Source: Syngnathus acus (Eukaryota > Chordata > Actinopteri > Syngnathiformes > Syngnathidae). Taken from it: a stretch of 64,000 nucleotides of DNA. The notes under the pieces were generated by a model. That model made no database searches. It was not told the DNA's origin and saw only the letters and a program-made list of their open reading frames with translations. Made by a program: the position numbers and the translations under genes. Below are positions 1-21,900 of this stretch, in pieces (the first letter of the stretch is position 1; every line of letters starts with the position of its first letter). The stretch is taken from assembly GCF_901709675.1 (NCBI RefSeq), contig NC_051091.1, positions 6,606,967 to 6,670,966 on the forward strand, in the 5' to 3' direction.

Positions 1-280
1 TTATCAGCGGGGGGGCCGTTAGGGTCCGACTCCCTTTCTTTCCTTTTTAAGCTATAAAGAGGACCGACATTGTATTTAGGGGTTTATTATGCAATTTCTC
101 ATGTTCACTTTCTGCTATCAAATTCCATTAGGTCAGGTTGTAATTTTTTTGGAAGTCATGTTTTTCACACCGGCCTTGTTTGCATTGCTCTTAAAACGGA
201 CAATTTTGTATTCATCGTTTGTATTGTGACGCATGTGCAAATAGTAAGAGGGGGAGTTATGTTTCAGTGTTGAAAACTAA

Positions 281-3815
<3,535 letters not shown>

Positions 3816-3879
3816 GGTGGTAATCAACGAGGATGCAGTCTCCAGTCTCCTTCTCAGCCTCCCACTCGATCGCGCTATG

Positions 3880-3896
3880 TTACGTCACGTCATTGT
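3880..3896 (-). promoter_or_regulatory. CRE/HRE-like TGACGTGACGTAA element upstream of pfkfb4
   Basis: About 65-80 bp upstream of the pfkfb4 ATG, the minus strand reads TGACGTGACGTAA. This joins a CRE-like half (TGACGTAA) with an ACGTG core that HIF-1 can bind. PFKFB4 is a known hypoxia-induced gene, so the element is a reasonable regulatory candidate. The transcription start is not visible, so the element may lie in the 5' UTR instead. Functional assignment is inference. Confidence 0.4.
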
Positions 3897-3899
3897 CGC

Positions 3900-6800
3900 C
3901 TCGTAGTCGTAATGACCACAATGCACGCGCAGCCATATTTTTGCTGTTTTACCGTAATCACGTCATAGCGAGACGGAGGATGACGACAACTCGAATTATA
4001 AGAAAAATATGAACTTGCCGAAATAAACAAATAAAGAAAATTATTATCTCATGCTTTTAGTATATCACAAAAACGGCATTTAAACGGGGGTGAAGATACA
4101 GCCGTGCACGCATATAACGCATATTATAATAAATACAAAACTATAACAAAACTCGACAAAATATAAGATTACATACTATAATTCTGTCAAGACTATTTTT
4201 TTTTAGTCTACCCATGTTGGTGACAATTATATAATTAACGACGTCGGTGAATCAATTACCCGGAAATAACTCGGGCCAAAGTCCCATCACTATTTTGTTT
4301 TGTCTGCCTTTCTGTATGACACATTGCAAGTCGACAAGCCATTAAAACAAGCCACATTCATTATTTACATTAAGTATTTCATATTTTCACTTTGTTTTAC
4401 ATACCCTACTGTATCTTTACAGTGACAATAAAGTGTTATTGTTTTTATAGTGATTCTGATAACAAGCGCCTCACTTTGCTCATATGCTTTGCCTGATTAT
4501 ATTAAACTTGAAACGGCGGAGCAACAGGGTATGTGACCTACATATGACGTGCTTTCAATTAACTCAAATGTGTGTCAGCACGCCACTTTTGCCCATCTTA
4601 GCAGATAATTTATATAGCTTCCTCTATACTGTAAATATTCAGTATATATATAAAGGAGGCAGACTGGTTTTATTGTGGAAAACAATAGCGATACTATATT
4701 AGTCTTATAACTCAAATTTACAAAATATAGTTTCTACATTAAAGCAACACATTGATTGTGTTAGCCATTCATTATAATACGAATCAACTAGAACTCATTG
4801 TTGTGACGGCGCGCAATGAACTAGTTTGCGCAGCGGCGCAAGAATACTTCCCTGCGCGACAAATAAGTCAGGCAGCACGCTCAGTTACAGTCGTACGGGT
4901 TTCATTTGTTTTTTATAAACATACTGTCCTCCCTTCCTATTGCATTGGCATAGTTTATTGTATGTCAGGTCCTTACGTACAAATTTAGATTAGCTTCCGC
5001 TGTTTGAGCGCAACTCCGCAGTCGTAAATCGGGGTTCCCTATATAGGGCTCTCCCTCCTTTCAGCAGCTAACAGCTTTTAGCCCAAGCTGTACTGACTGA
5101 CTCAATGAACGGAACCAACCAGTATCTCCAGTCCTTACTGGGAATGAAAAGAGCCGATAGCCACACATGCATCCCCACGTTATGTTACATAGCAGGCTAC
5201 ATGTACCCTACGATGCTGTAAAGCTACGCAACAACGAGCCACCAGAATGAGCGAGAAGCTCTGCATCAGCAAGGCGAACATCAAAATAAGCAATCGAGTG
5301 ATGATATGCTTGCATTTCAACGACTACTACACGCATTGTCAACTCTTTGTGTTTAAATATAAAGCATTTAGCAAAACAGTGCGTGCGTGCGCAACGCGAA
5401 AGGCAGCGTTGGGAGATTGTTGTTGTTATCTAGGGTAAAGGTCTCGATGACAGCGCCAGCCCAGAGACAGCACGTCCACTCCTGTTTACGTCTCCCTCGC
5501 GCGCCTCTGCCTCTCACTAAGACGCAGAATTACAGCCCAAGACAACAACGAGAAGCGGAATCCTTCTTACCCGCTCTGCCTTGGTTCTGTGGTGGCTTGG
5601 ATCGGCCGGAGCAGCCTCTCATCATGGACCGTCAGTCTACGGATGGAGTCCCGAGCCAAGCGCCGCACGGATGCTTATTACTGGGAACACACGCTCACAC
5701 ACACATACACACTGATACACACTCAGTGAGTGTGTGAAGCCAGAAGCTTCCTACAAAACTGGACGGAATTAGGTAGAAGTACCTGCCCCCCCCCCCCTTT
5801 TTTTTTTTTGCACCCTCCCACAGTACACGCATGCATACGTGCACAATACACACACACACCCTCCCACAGGCTCCAAGGAAGTGTCCCCACTAGGGCGGAC
5901 AAGTTCCCATGAAAGTTACATACAGTCAAATATAACTCCCTTATGTACGCTGCAGAAAACTGTAATATGCATGCACACACACGCACACACAAAGAGTATT
6001 GTTAGTTATCAGTTCTCAACTTTAGTGCAGTTTTTCCTCATTGGTGACACATTTTCTTATTACCAAGGACAAAGAGCAAAGTAGTGCATGGATCTAATCT
6101 CTTCTATTCACTTATATTGAGACAACTGTTTGTAAACATTCTGAAACATCAAGCAATCAGTTAATAATATTAGATGTTTCAATTAAGGTCAAAACTGAAA
6201 CAGGCTCATCTTCTATTTTGGATACCCAACGTCACATGTCACGGTCATGAACTTTACTGACGACTCACTTATGACATACTCCCACCTCTACCTCATAAAT
6301 CAACTCCCAGAATGTGCATCTGGCATATCAAGGAAAGGACAAATCAGAGTAGCTAGTGGAGAAAATACACAGCGCTAAGCTTATACCAAAGAATTGACAC
6401 ACTCAGGGGTCCGCTGGTACTTGACCTAAACACATTCCTCCAGAAAGGCCAACATGTCCCACTGCCCTCCTCTCACACAGCACGTAATATCCTTCACTCC
6501 AATTTGCATCACACCCATTCCTCAGGCAGCTCGCCCCACCCACACAGACACACACACTAGTCAGACCAGTCTCACAGTGACTTATCGCAGTCAAAAACAA
6601 AGCCCTTTTTTTTTTTTTTTTTTTTAACATTCTCATTCTTACCAAATAGCAGCGCCAGCAGGAAGCCAGTTAAATAGCCTCATGTTCGTGCGTTGTTGTC
6701 ATACCATGGATGACTCAGTGATAAGTCCATCAAGCTTCTATGACCCATTCCAAAAAAGCACCAGCAGAAACACAAGAATAGATTATTCATAGTTTTAGGA

Positions 6801-8600
6801 GGGTAGAACCTTCAAAACCTGATATTGTGACTGAATGGTACCTGTTTTTGAATGTTTATTTGAATGGGTTGGCAACCGTCTGTCCGTCCATCTATCCGAT
6901 CACCATGACAACGCTTGGGAGTTCAGTGGAATATTAAAACCCACACACGTGTGAAGGATGTGTTCTTCCTGTTGGTGTTACACATGTACAGTATGTTGTC
7001 ATGACCGGGCGGTCTGGTCCTCACAAAATGTCTGAGTAATAGTGGGGAAAAACAATGATGCACTCCGCTGACAAAATACATCATTCGCAACACTCTGTAG
7101 AATTCCACACATAAACACGACAGTCCTGCACTTATGTGTCGGTCTTGTCTCTGTGACAAAGACTCAAGAGCGGCAAACAACAGCTGAGGGGTCATGCTCT
7201 ATTTGGGCCGCATCTAACCGTGGCCGCCATCCCGTATTTACACCGGTGATGCCGAGGTAGTTTAAATGCTCAGGTTACTCCCAACCCTTCCCCTAAATAC
7301 CACAGAGGAGCATGTGATGAAAATAGGGGAAAGGTACACAAAGGACAACATAAACATGATTGTGTTGACCTTTTCTTCAAGTCACATGGCTTCATTCCAA
7401 GTGTACATTCTTCGCTGCATAATCTAGAGCAAGAAAGCCGCTTTGTAAATTCTGCCTCTACAATTAGCGGCATACAATCATGACAATGCAACTCCACGTT
7501 AATCACACTTTTAGGACATTAACCTCTCAAGGATGCATCAAGGCAAGGGAGGGGGAGACCATTAGCAACACAACTCCTATTAAGGATAGATAGAGACATC
7601 TTGATTCACACTGAATGGGACTTGAAGCTTTGGTGCCTGCAAGTCAGGAGAGTAAACCAGGTCAAAAACACCATAGCAACTGCATAGCAACTAAAACAAG
7701 ATGCACAGGTTAGTACGTAGTGCTTTGTAAGCTACACGCTCCTGCTGCCATCTTGATATATGACCTGACCCTTTATTTACCTGAAGCCCTGACACTCATT
7801 AACACACACACAAAAACTGTTTCTCAACAGTGTCACAACTCAGCCATGTCGCACAACCAAACCACACCTGACTTTTGTAAAGCGTGCTGGCGTCATATTG
7901 ACAGGAAACACACAAGCCTCCCAAAGCTCACGTTTGACCATTTTATTGTTTTTCTGAAAAATAGTCAGAGTTCAGGAAAAGGACACACGGGTTAGACTTC
8001 GCTCTAAACTCTGTGACAAAAGCATCTGAATGCAAACAACACAGCACAAGAGTGCTCAAGTTTCACATTTTGTCTGCAGTAGGTTTGATAATGCATAACA
8101 GTCAAAGGTCAAACACAATTCGTTATGTGATGCTGCAAGAAAATTAAGCATGGTGAATTCATTTTAATTTCGTAATCAAATTCTCACCAACATAAAGTCT
8201 CTAATAACTGTACAGGCAATGTTTAGATTAACATTTTGAGATGTTTACCTGAATACTAAAATAAAGTAAATCAGTGAGCAGTCCAGGGTGCAGCCTACCT
8301 CTCTAACAAGGATAAGAAGCGGAGGAAATGATAGGTGCAATTTCATTTCTGGTAGAAATGACACTATTCACCTATAACACACAAATTAAAAAAAAAAAGA
8401 AGAGCATAAGAATTGTGAAGTCAAACACTGATGATTTTTTTTAAAAAACCTTTCCAGGAAATGTGAGCACCCCAGATTGCTCAACTTTAGAGGTTCCCCT
8501 GTATGGGAGCCATGCTCACCGATTATTAGTGCGTGGTCAAAAATGAGACCTCAACTAGAAAACATTACAGTACTTGCACAGTGACAGAGAGACAGGATCT
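3900..8600. other. Intergenic gap between pfkfb4 and mapkapk3
   Basis: No protein gene can be supported here. It holds AT-rich stretches near 4000-4700, a CpG-richer patch at about 5380-5740, a homopolymer C13T11 at 5786-5809, CA-rich simple sequence around 5690-5990 and a poly-T at about 6605-6625. The 3' UTR of mapkapk3 occupies the right edge. A possible small first exon at 5624-5725 is listed as a finding only. Confidence 0.6.
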
Positions 8601-8658
8601 AAAATGTCATTAAATACTTTAACAAACACATTGGCAGGAAACGTTACAGTCGGGCTTA

Positions 8659-8664
8659 TTTATT
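8659..8664 (-). terminator. Candidate polyadenylation signal of mapkapk3
   Basis: AATAAA on the minus strand about 110 bases past the mapkapk3 stop codon. Another AATAAA lies at 7942-7947, so a longer 3' UTR is also possible. Confidence 0.45.
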
Positions 8665-8774
8665 TCCTGCCGTGTTAATAATTTTGTTGTCTCTACGCAA
8701 ATCTCTTCACGGCTCAATTACAAAGAGTGACAAGGAAGTCTTTGGCCTTCATTGTGAGACTGAGCTGCCATCCC

Positions 8775-15409
<6,635 letters not shown>

Positions 15410-15877
15410 TTATCTACTCATTCTTCGTAAATACCTTAAAAATAAAAATCTAAAATAGCAAATCCTCTTCAAACTTTTTTCCCAAAGGGGGATCCAAACA
15501 TTCCAGCAGGTGTGCTGACATCAAGCCAGTGAGTCCAGCTCGAGAAGCTTGACACGGACTCAGATGGGCAAGTGTCAGTCAGTGTGGAACTGGAAGCAGC
15601 CATAAGCCCCACCTACCCACCCAACGTCCTTCCACTGACTGATCTCATTTTACAACTCGACCCAAGCGGCTGCTTTAAAGGTGCAGGACCAGCCCGTCAA
15701 ATGCTGCCAATGTTGAGTTACTTTCAAGTCTGGACAAAGAAAATCTTTGTCACAACTTGACAAGACTGCTTAGTGCAAATATCTTTTGCAAGTCAATTTT
15801 CTCACAATTATCCAAATCCTCACAAATATATAATCACACATTTATGGGAGATATATTATGTAATTCTGTATCTTTCT

Positions 15878-15883
15878 TTTATT
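15878..15883 (-). terminator. Candidate polyadenylation signal of dnah1
   Basis: AATAAA on the minus strand about 65 bases past the dnah1 stop. It would end the transcript about 560 bp before the mapkapk3 start codon, so the mapkapk3 promoter must lie in this short interval. Confidence 0.5.
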
Positions 15884-15948
15884 TACTTTTAACCGCCGTT
15901 AAAAAAAAGAAGAAAAAGGTGACCTTCTTTCTACACAATACCCTTTTT

Positions 15949-18900
15949 TTAATAGTCCAAAGCACAAATGAGGGCCACTCCCCGTTTGATCCAGTGTCCC
16001 GGAGTGAGATCTGTCGGCAGCTCGACTGCAATCACATAGTTGGTTGAATGCCCGGTAGTAGACAGCGTCCCTGTAAAAGCACATCAAGAGCTTCAGCCGG
16101 TCCGTGTGGCAGCGAGCGCAAGGTGACGGCTGTGGTGTGGATAGAAAATACAGAGCAGCACTTTCTAGGCCATGACACATGATACTATCTGACGTCAGTC
16201 TATTTTGGGGCTAGGCAACAGAAGCACACCACAAGGAGATACAACGTGAGCAATCCACACTTGTTTAACTCAACTTGAATACAAAAAGATGAGCTTTCAT
16301 ATCATGCTTATATACTAACCGGCGCGTGTGAGGGTCTTGTAAATGGGGCAGATGTAGATCCCGGCGGTGGGAGGTTTGCGGTTGGGCATTGGGATCAGCC
16401 AGATGACAGCCATTTCTGTGTAGAGCTCCTTCGCCCTGGACTCTGTCAGCTGAGCGGTGTCATTATCCCAGCGAGCGCCCTCGATGAATAAGCCACTGAT
16501 GTAGCAGCCCGTGTCTGGCTTCTCGTCTATGTCGCACACGGGTTTCAGCACAACCTGAAGAAGGCAAACAGGGGCCCCAATCAGATTCTTGCAAAAAAGA
16601 TCAACAGGGTGATTGATAAGTAACTAAACATTTTTATTTTCTTCTGTCACCTGAAAGTCAAATCCAATAATGTCGATGGAGATGCCGAAGCAACGGGCAT
16701 AATTCTGCAGGGTTCCGGTGAGAAACGCTTGAGGAAAGTAGAAGCCGCTAATCCAGAAGACTGGTGGAATGCCGTTCAAGATCCATCCGTGAAGAAAATG
16801 GACCCGCTGCAGCAAATCTGACACCCAGGAGGCCAGAGGCTTCAGAGAGGGGTAGGCCTGCAAGATTGAGTACAAAACGGTCCCTGGTGGTCTAGTGGTT
16901 AGGATTCGGCGCTCTCACCGCCGCGGCCCGGGTTCGATTCCCGGTCAGGGAAAGAAATGTTTTATAAATGTGTTTTTAATTGTAGTCAAAGCAGCATTTT
17001 AGGCCACAAAAATGTCCAGGGGGTGAATTTTGCTGCTAATCTTTGCAAATATGCAATATGCAAAACTATAATTCGAGATGTCTATGTCTCTCGCACAGAG
17101 GAACAAGGCCAAATGAAGAAATGACAAAAGGGGGAAATGAGATCCACCCACTGAATCATTTCCTGTGCACTGCCAAGATGCCCTTGAGCAACAAATAAAA
17201 CCAATGGAACGGCGTGTCGATTGACTTCCTCATTTGAGTATGATAAAGGACGATTCTTGGTCTTTTGTTGAGAATGTTGTTGTTGTTGAGGAAGTAACTT
17301 TAGTGTTACACTGATAATTTGGTTATAATCAGCGCAAACAGCAAAATTTGTGAGAATCTATGTTGCCCATTCTTGTTTTTGTTTTTTTTCAGAAGACTGA
17401 AATGGTTTTAAACACAAAAATAGGAATTCATCCAATGATGAGACAGCGGCGTATTAAATGAGGTATCTAACAAATACGTGCAATGTGACCTTTGGAGCCT
17501 CATATCTTTGTGACGATCAAAGGGTTGTAAATATGTGTGTGAGCATTTATGTGTGTGTCTTGCCTTGGCCTTCCACATATCTGGCACACCATTGTTAAAC
17601 AAGCTGTTGGCCATCCGCTCCAGTTCCGAAGACATCACCACTAAACCTTTCAGAGCCTTCACAATATCAACAAGACTGTGAGCGATGACCTCCAACAAAT
17701 TGTTATACCTGAAGGGTAGATAAGATACAAGGACTGCTTACTGTTTATCTGTCTATGACCTGAGTTGACCAGACAACGGCAGTGATTGGCGTTGAGGTTA
17801 TTATTTGACAAAATGCTATTTTTGGCACACGTTTCATTGTGTTCACTACAGAAAAAAAAACTAATGCAGAATAAACACAATATGCACCATATAAACATAC
17901 TATGTACAGCATATGAACCAGTCTTTGTTAACTACCGCAATTCAATGTTACCTGATGATCTCCTGCATGAGCACTGTGTTCATGGACTCTTCGTAGAGCA
18001 CGGGGTACTTTTCCACCACGTCCTGAATATCAAAAGGCTTTGGGATCTTTACTACGATACCTGCTACAATCTCCTCCACTATCTGTGGTGCAAGAAGAGG
18101 CCAGTCGGTCACATGTGAGATGACAGCAGTGATGTGGAGGCAAAATGGAATACCTCCTCCAGGGTTTGGCCTCCAGCAGATGCAGTTCGAGGCTGGAGGC
18201 GCAGAAGTGTTCCCAGCAGCGTAAAAGTCTCATTTTGAGCAAAGCTGATGTTAGCGTTGTCGTGGAGACCAAAAATCTCTGGTGTATCATTGATGGGTAG
18301 ACTGTGGACATACATCAGGTAACCCTAAAGTGAGAAAGGATACAAAAAAAGTCTTAAGCATTCTATGTAGACGTTTAAATTGACCTACAAAGATCACATT
18401 TCGTTTGCGCAACAGACACCACACAACTTATTTTGCAATCTGACAAAAATCCTTGGTCTCACAAATTTGCTTTGTGAATTGGAGCATGCACACTGACACT
18501 GCAAATAAAACTGAAATATCCAACCTTGACATCCACGTTTGTTTCAATCTGCCGGTAAACTCCGGATTCAGAGTAAATATGTTCCTCGCTGAGAACAGCA
18601 GGACAGTAGAAATCTTCCAGCACACTAAGGAGACAACGTCTGTCCCACTCATCCGTCACACGGCCACCATAATTGATCTCCCCTGCGGTGTATTTCAAGA
18701 CCTGGACGGAAAAAAGGCCAGTGAAGGACACTGTGTATGTGCTTGAGTGGATAATGTGAGAACACATCTGTGGGTGGACCAAGAAAACAAGGACTGATAA
18801 ACAGGTGGGTCGCAGTCACCTTGTAAGGAATGTTATCATACTCGTCCAGAAACATTTTGAGTTGGCTGATGCAGATGTTTAGATCACCATCGGTGAACTC

Positions 18901-21900
18901 GTAGGGAATATTAAAGCCCAACGGGCCAAACTTTCTTCGCTCAAGAGCAATTCCGTGGAACAAACACAGAGACAAGAGCAACGACTTCAAGTGTGATACC
19001 TGGAGCAAACAAAAACAGGCGCATGTGTTTTTTTTTTTTTTTTTTTTTTAGATCAACATAAATGTCAAAAAATTAATTATCATGGGACGATTGTAGGAGA
19101 GCAGCACCTTGTTGGATGAATTGATAAAATCATTTGTGAGCTTCAGGTAAGTTTTTTGGAGATTGGCCTTGATTCCTTTGGGTAACTCAATAGTCATCTT
19201 TGTCCCATTTTGAAGAATGGACACTGGGAACCTATTGCTGGGAAGACTTGTGAGCCACAAACGGAAATCTTTGTGGACCTGTGTGACAGAGCAATCATTT
19301 GGTAAATTCTGACGGGGGTGGGGAGCTTCAGTTTCAACCCCCCCAGATACAAAGTACCTTTAGGTCAATGTTGTCAATAAGGGTCTCCAGTGACGGCATC
19401 CAGCTGGGTGCCAGGTGACAATTCTGAAAGAAGACCCATTGACCTCTTTCCATGGCTGTCCGCATCAGGGCTTCAGCCAAGGGGCCCTGAATCCCACAGA
19501 GAGCAGCGGAGGATTGTGCATCTTAACACAGGGCTTAATCTGCAGCAATAACGTGTGAGTTTCATGTGTGTGAATGTTCAACCTGGCCTTGGCCCAAGGA
19601 GATGGCAGTGGTTTTCTTGGAGAAGTGCATGACGTCAGCAAACTTGTAGAGGTCAGAAGCTGGGTCAGTGCCCGGAGACAAAATAAAGATGAGAGGGGAG
19701 GAAGGGGACGACTCCTTAAAAACCACCGCGAGGTCTGATGTCTACAAAAGCAAAGTGGAGAATACTGTCACACAAAAAAACACACAACTCAGCTGCAATT
19801 ATCTTTACCCAACTACTGAACTGTGCATAAATGGCCCACTTTCGGATGGTGTTCCACAGGGTTCAATTTTGGGGCCCCTGCTGTTTTCATTGTATTTACT
19901 ACCCCAGAGTTCCATCTTAAGAAAGCATGGTATTTACCTTCACGGCTCAGATCTTTGTCCGGCTGACATGCTTTGAGAAAATGGCTGCCACAAGGGACAA
20001 AGAAAGAATACCTGAGGTTCGATGAAGCGCTGTCCCAGTTTAAGGGCGACAAAGTCCTGTATGCCTTGAACCAGACAGTCAGCCCTTAGGCAGCGCAGAA
20101 CTAACAGCTTTTGAAATTGGTCTAGTGTTGTGTTCCACTTGCCAGGCAGAGGCTCTCTAAAATGGAGAACAAAAACACAGTGGTTGCATACGAACATCTA
20201 TAAATTCAATTCGAGTGATATTGTAGCGTCACTGTTTGCCTGTGAGGAATGTTGCTATCAAAAATGTTTTTAAAGCCCGGCAAATGTTGATCAAAAGTTG
20301 ATGCTAGATCTTTGTAGGTCTCGAGTACACTGAGGCCCAGGATGTCTTTCCAAGCACGGTCCGATAGCCAGCTTACGGCCGGGTTGGGAAGTTCTTGGTT
20401 GGGCATCCCTCCTGATAACAAGTTACGCCACTCAGCCTGGCAGAGAAATAAACCACAATCACTTGGATTCATTCACCCATTTGCATTGTACGTAAAAGTG
20501 GCGAATCAGTTACTGACCATGTTAATTTCACCATCGTTCGTTAGAATGCGAGCGCAAACAAGAAAGGAAAACATCAGCTTGTGCTTCTCAAACAAGCTGC
20601 GACACACATTGCAGTACAGACTGAACGTGAAAGATTCATTAATGTTCTCGATTCGCTCCTCCACCGTATCTGTAAGTACAGAGAAACAGTCAGTAAATGT
20701 TGTTTAACAGCCGATTAGCCAAATTTAAAACTCCAAAATCTCTGCGACTGATTGGCCCGTTCCACAACACACCAAACACGCAAGAACTTCATGAGATTTT
20801 CTCTCTACCTGCTCTTTTAGCGTTGGCGATGCCAACCATGAAGATACCAAGGAACCACTCCAGAGAGTATTGGTACATGGGATCAACGTTGGACAAGTCT
20901 GATACACAGAAGAAAAGAATCTGTGTGCGCACGGCCACCGGAACGTATGTCAGACGGGTGGTGTCAATGTCCTTCTCTGTCTCTTCTGCCACAAGCACTT
21001 TGGCCTGAGGCCAAAAAAGAACAATCAGTGTCAAAGAAAATCTTTGGAATTAGGAGAGGAGAACTAGTCCTTCCAGTGTCTGACCTGGATCTCGCCAGCT
21101 TTGACTTTGGAAGCTTCCAGCACTTGAATGAGCTCTTCATTGTCCACTGGGTTTCCTTCCGAGGAGCTGAGACGGTACAAGATCTCATCCTCGATATCTT
21201 TCAGCTCTTGCTTCATTTTGGCATTGCTGACGATCAATTGGTTCTTAGCCGTTTCCAGTTCTGGACGTTCTGCTGCCACCACCTGGGCCAGCAGCTGGTC
21301 TTCCAAGCCACTGAAAACACACAACAGGCATATTCTTATCAAGTTAGTTGACTGTTGTTAAACCTTTTTAATCAAGATATTTTAAGGACTGATGCGATTG
21401 AATTTGCAATATTTGCTTGACCACTGTATTGTCAACAAAAAACAAATAATGCTGTATGAAATAAGTGTTACCTAGGCGACAGGGTGAAGTTGATGAGAGT
21501 GACTTTAGTGGAAACCTCTGGGGAGTAGTGCGGGTTTGGTAACTTGGTCGTGATGTAAAACTTGAAACTCTCATGGTATGGAATGGTATTATCTCCCAGC
21601 TTCAGTTTTAAGCTGCCTTGCTCCTTAAATGTCTGAGGACCAACAGTTATGTCATTATTGAGACCGGTTGCAGAGTGTTTGACAACAAGAATAATAACCT
21701 GAATGAAAATCTTGTTTAGTCTGCAAATATTTATATTGTTTTCTAATTAGTATGCGTTCACCTGCTGCAGCAGTACAGGTTCAAGAGCGGGATCCATGTC
21801 CTCTTCTATATTCTCAAGTAAGCAGGGTTTACCAAAGCGAATTGCATTTTCAAGACTGCGGAGGAAATCCCGGTCACTGAGTTTTATAATCTCCAATCCA

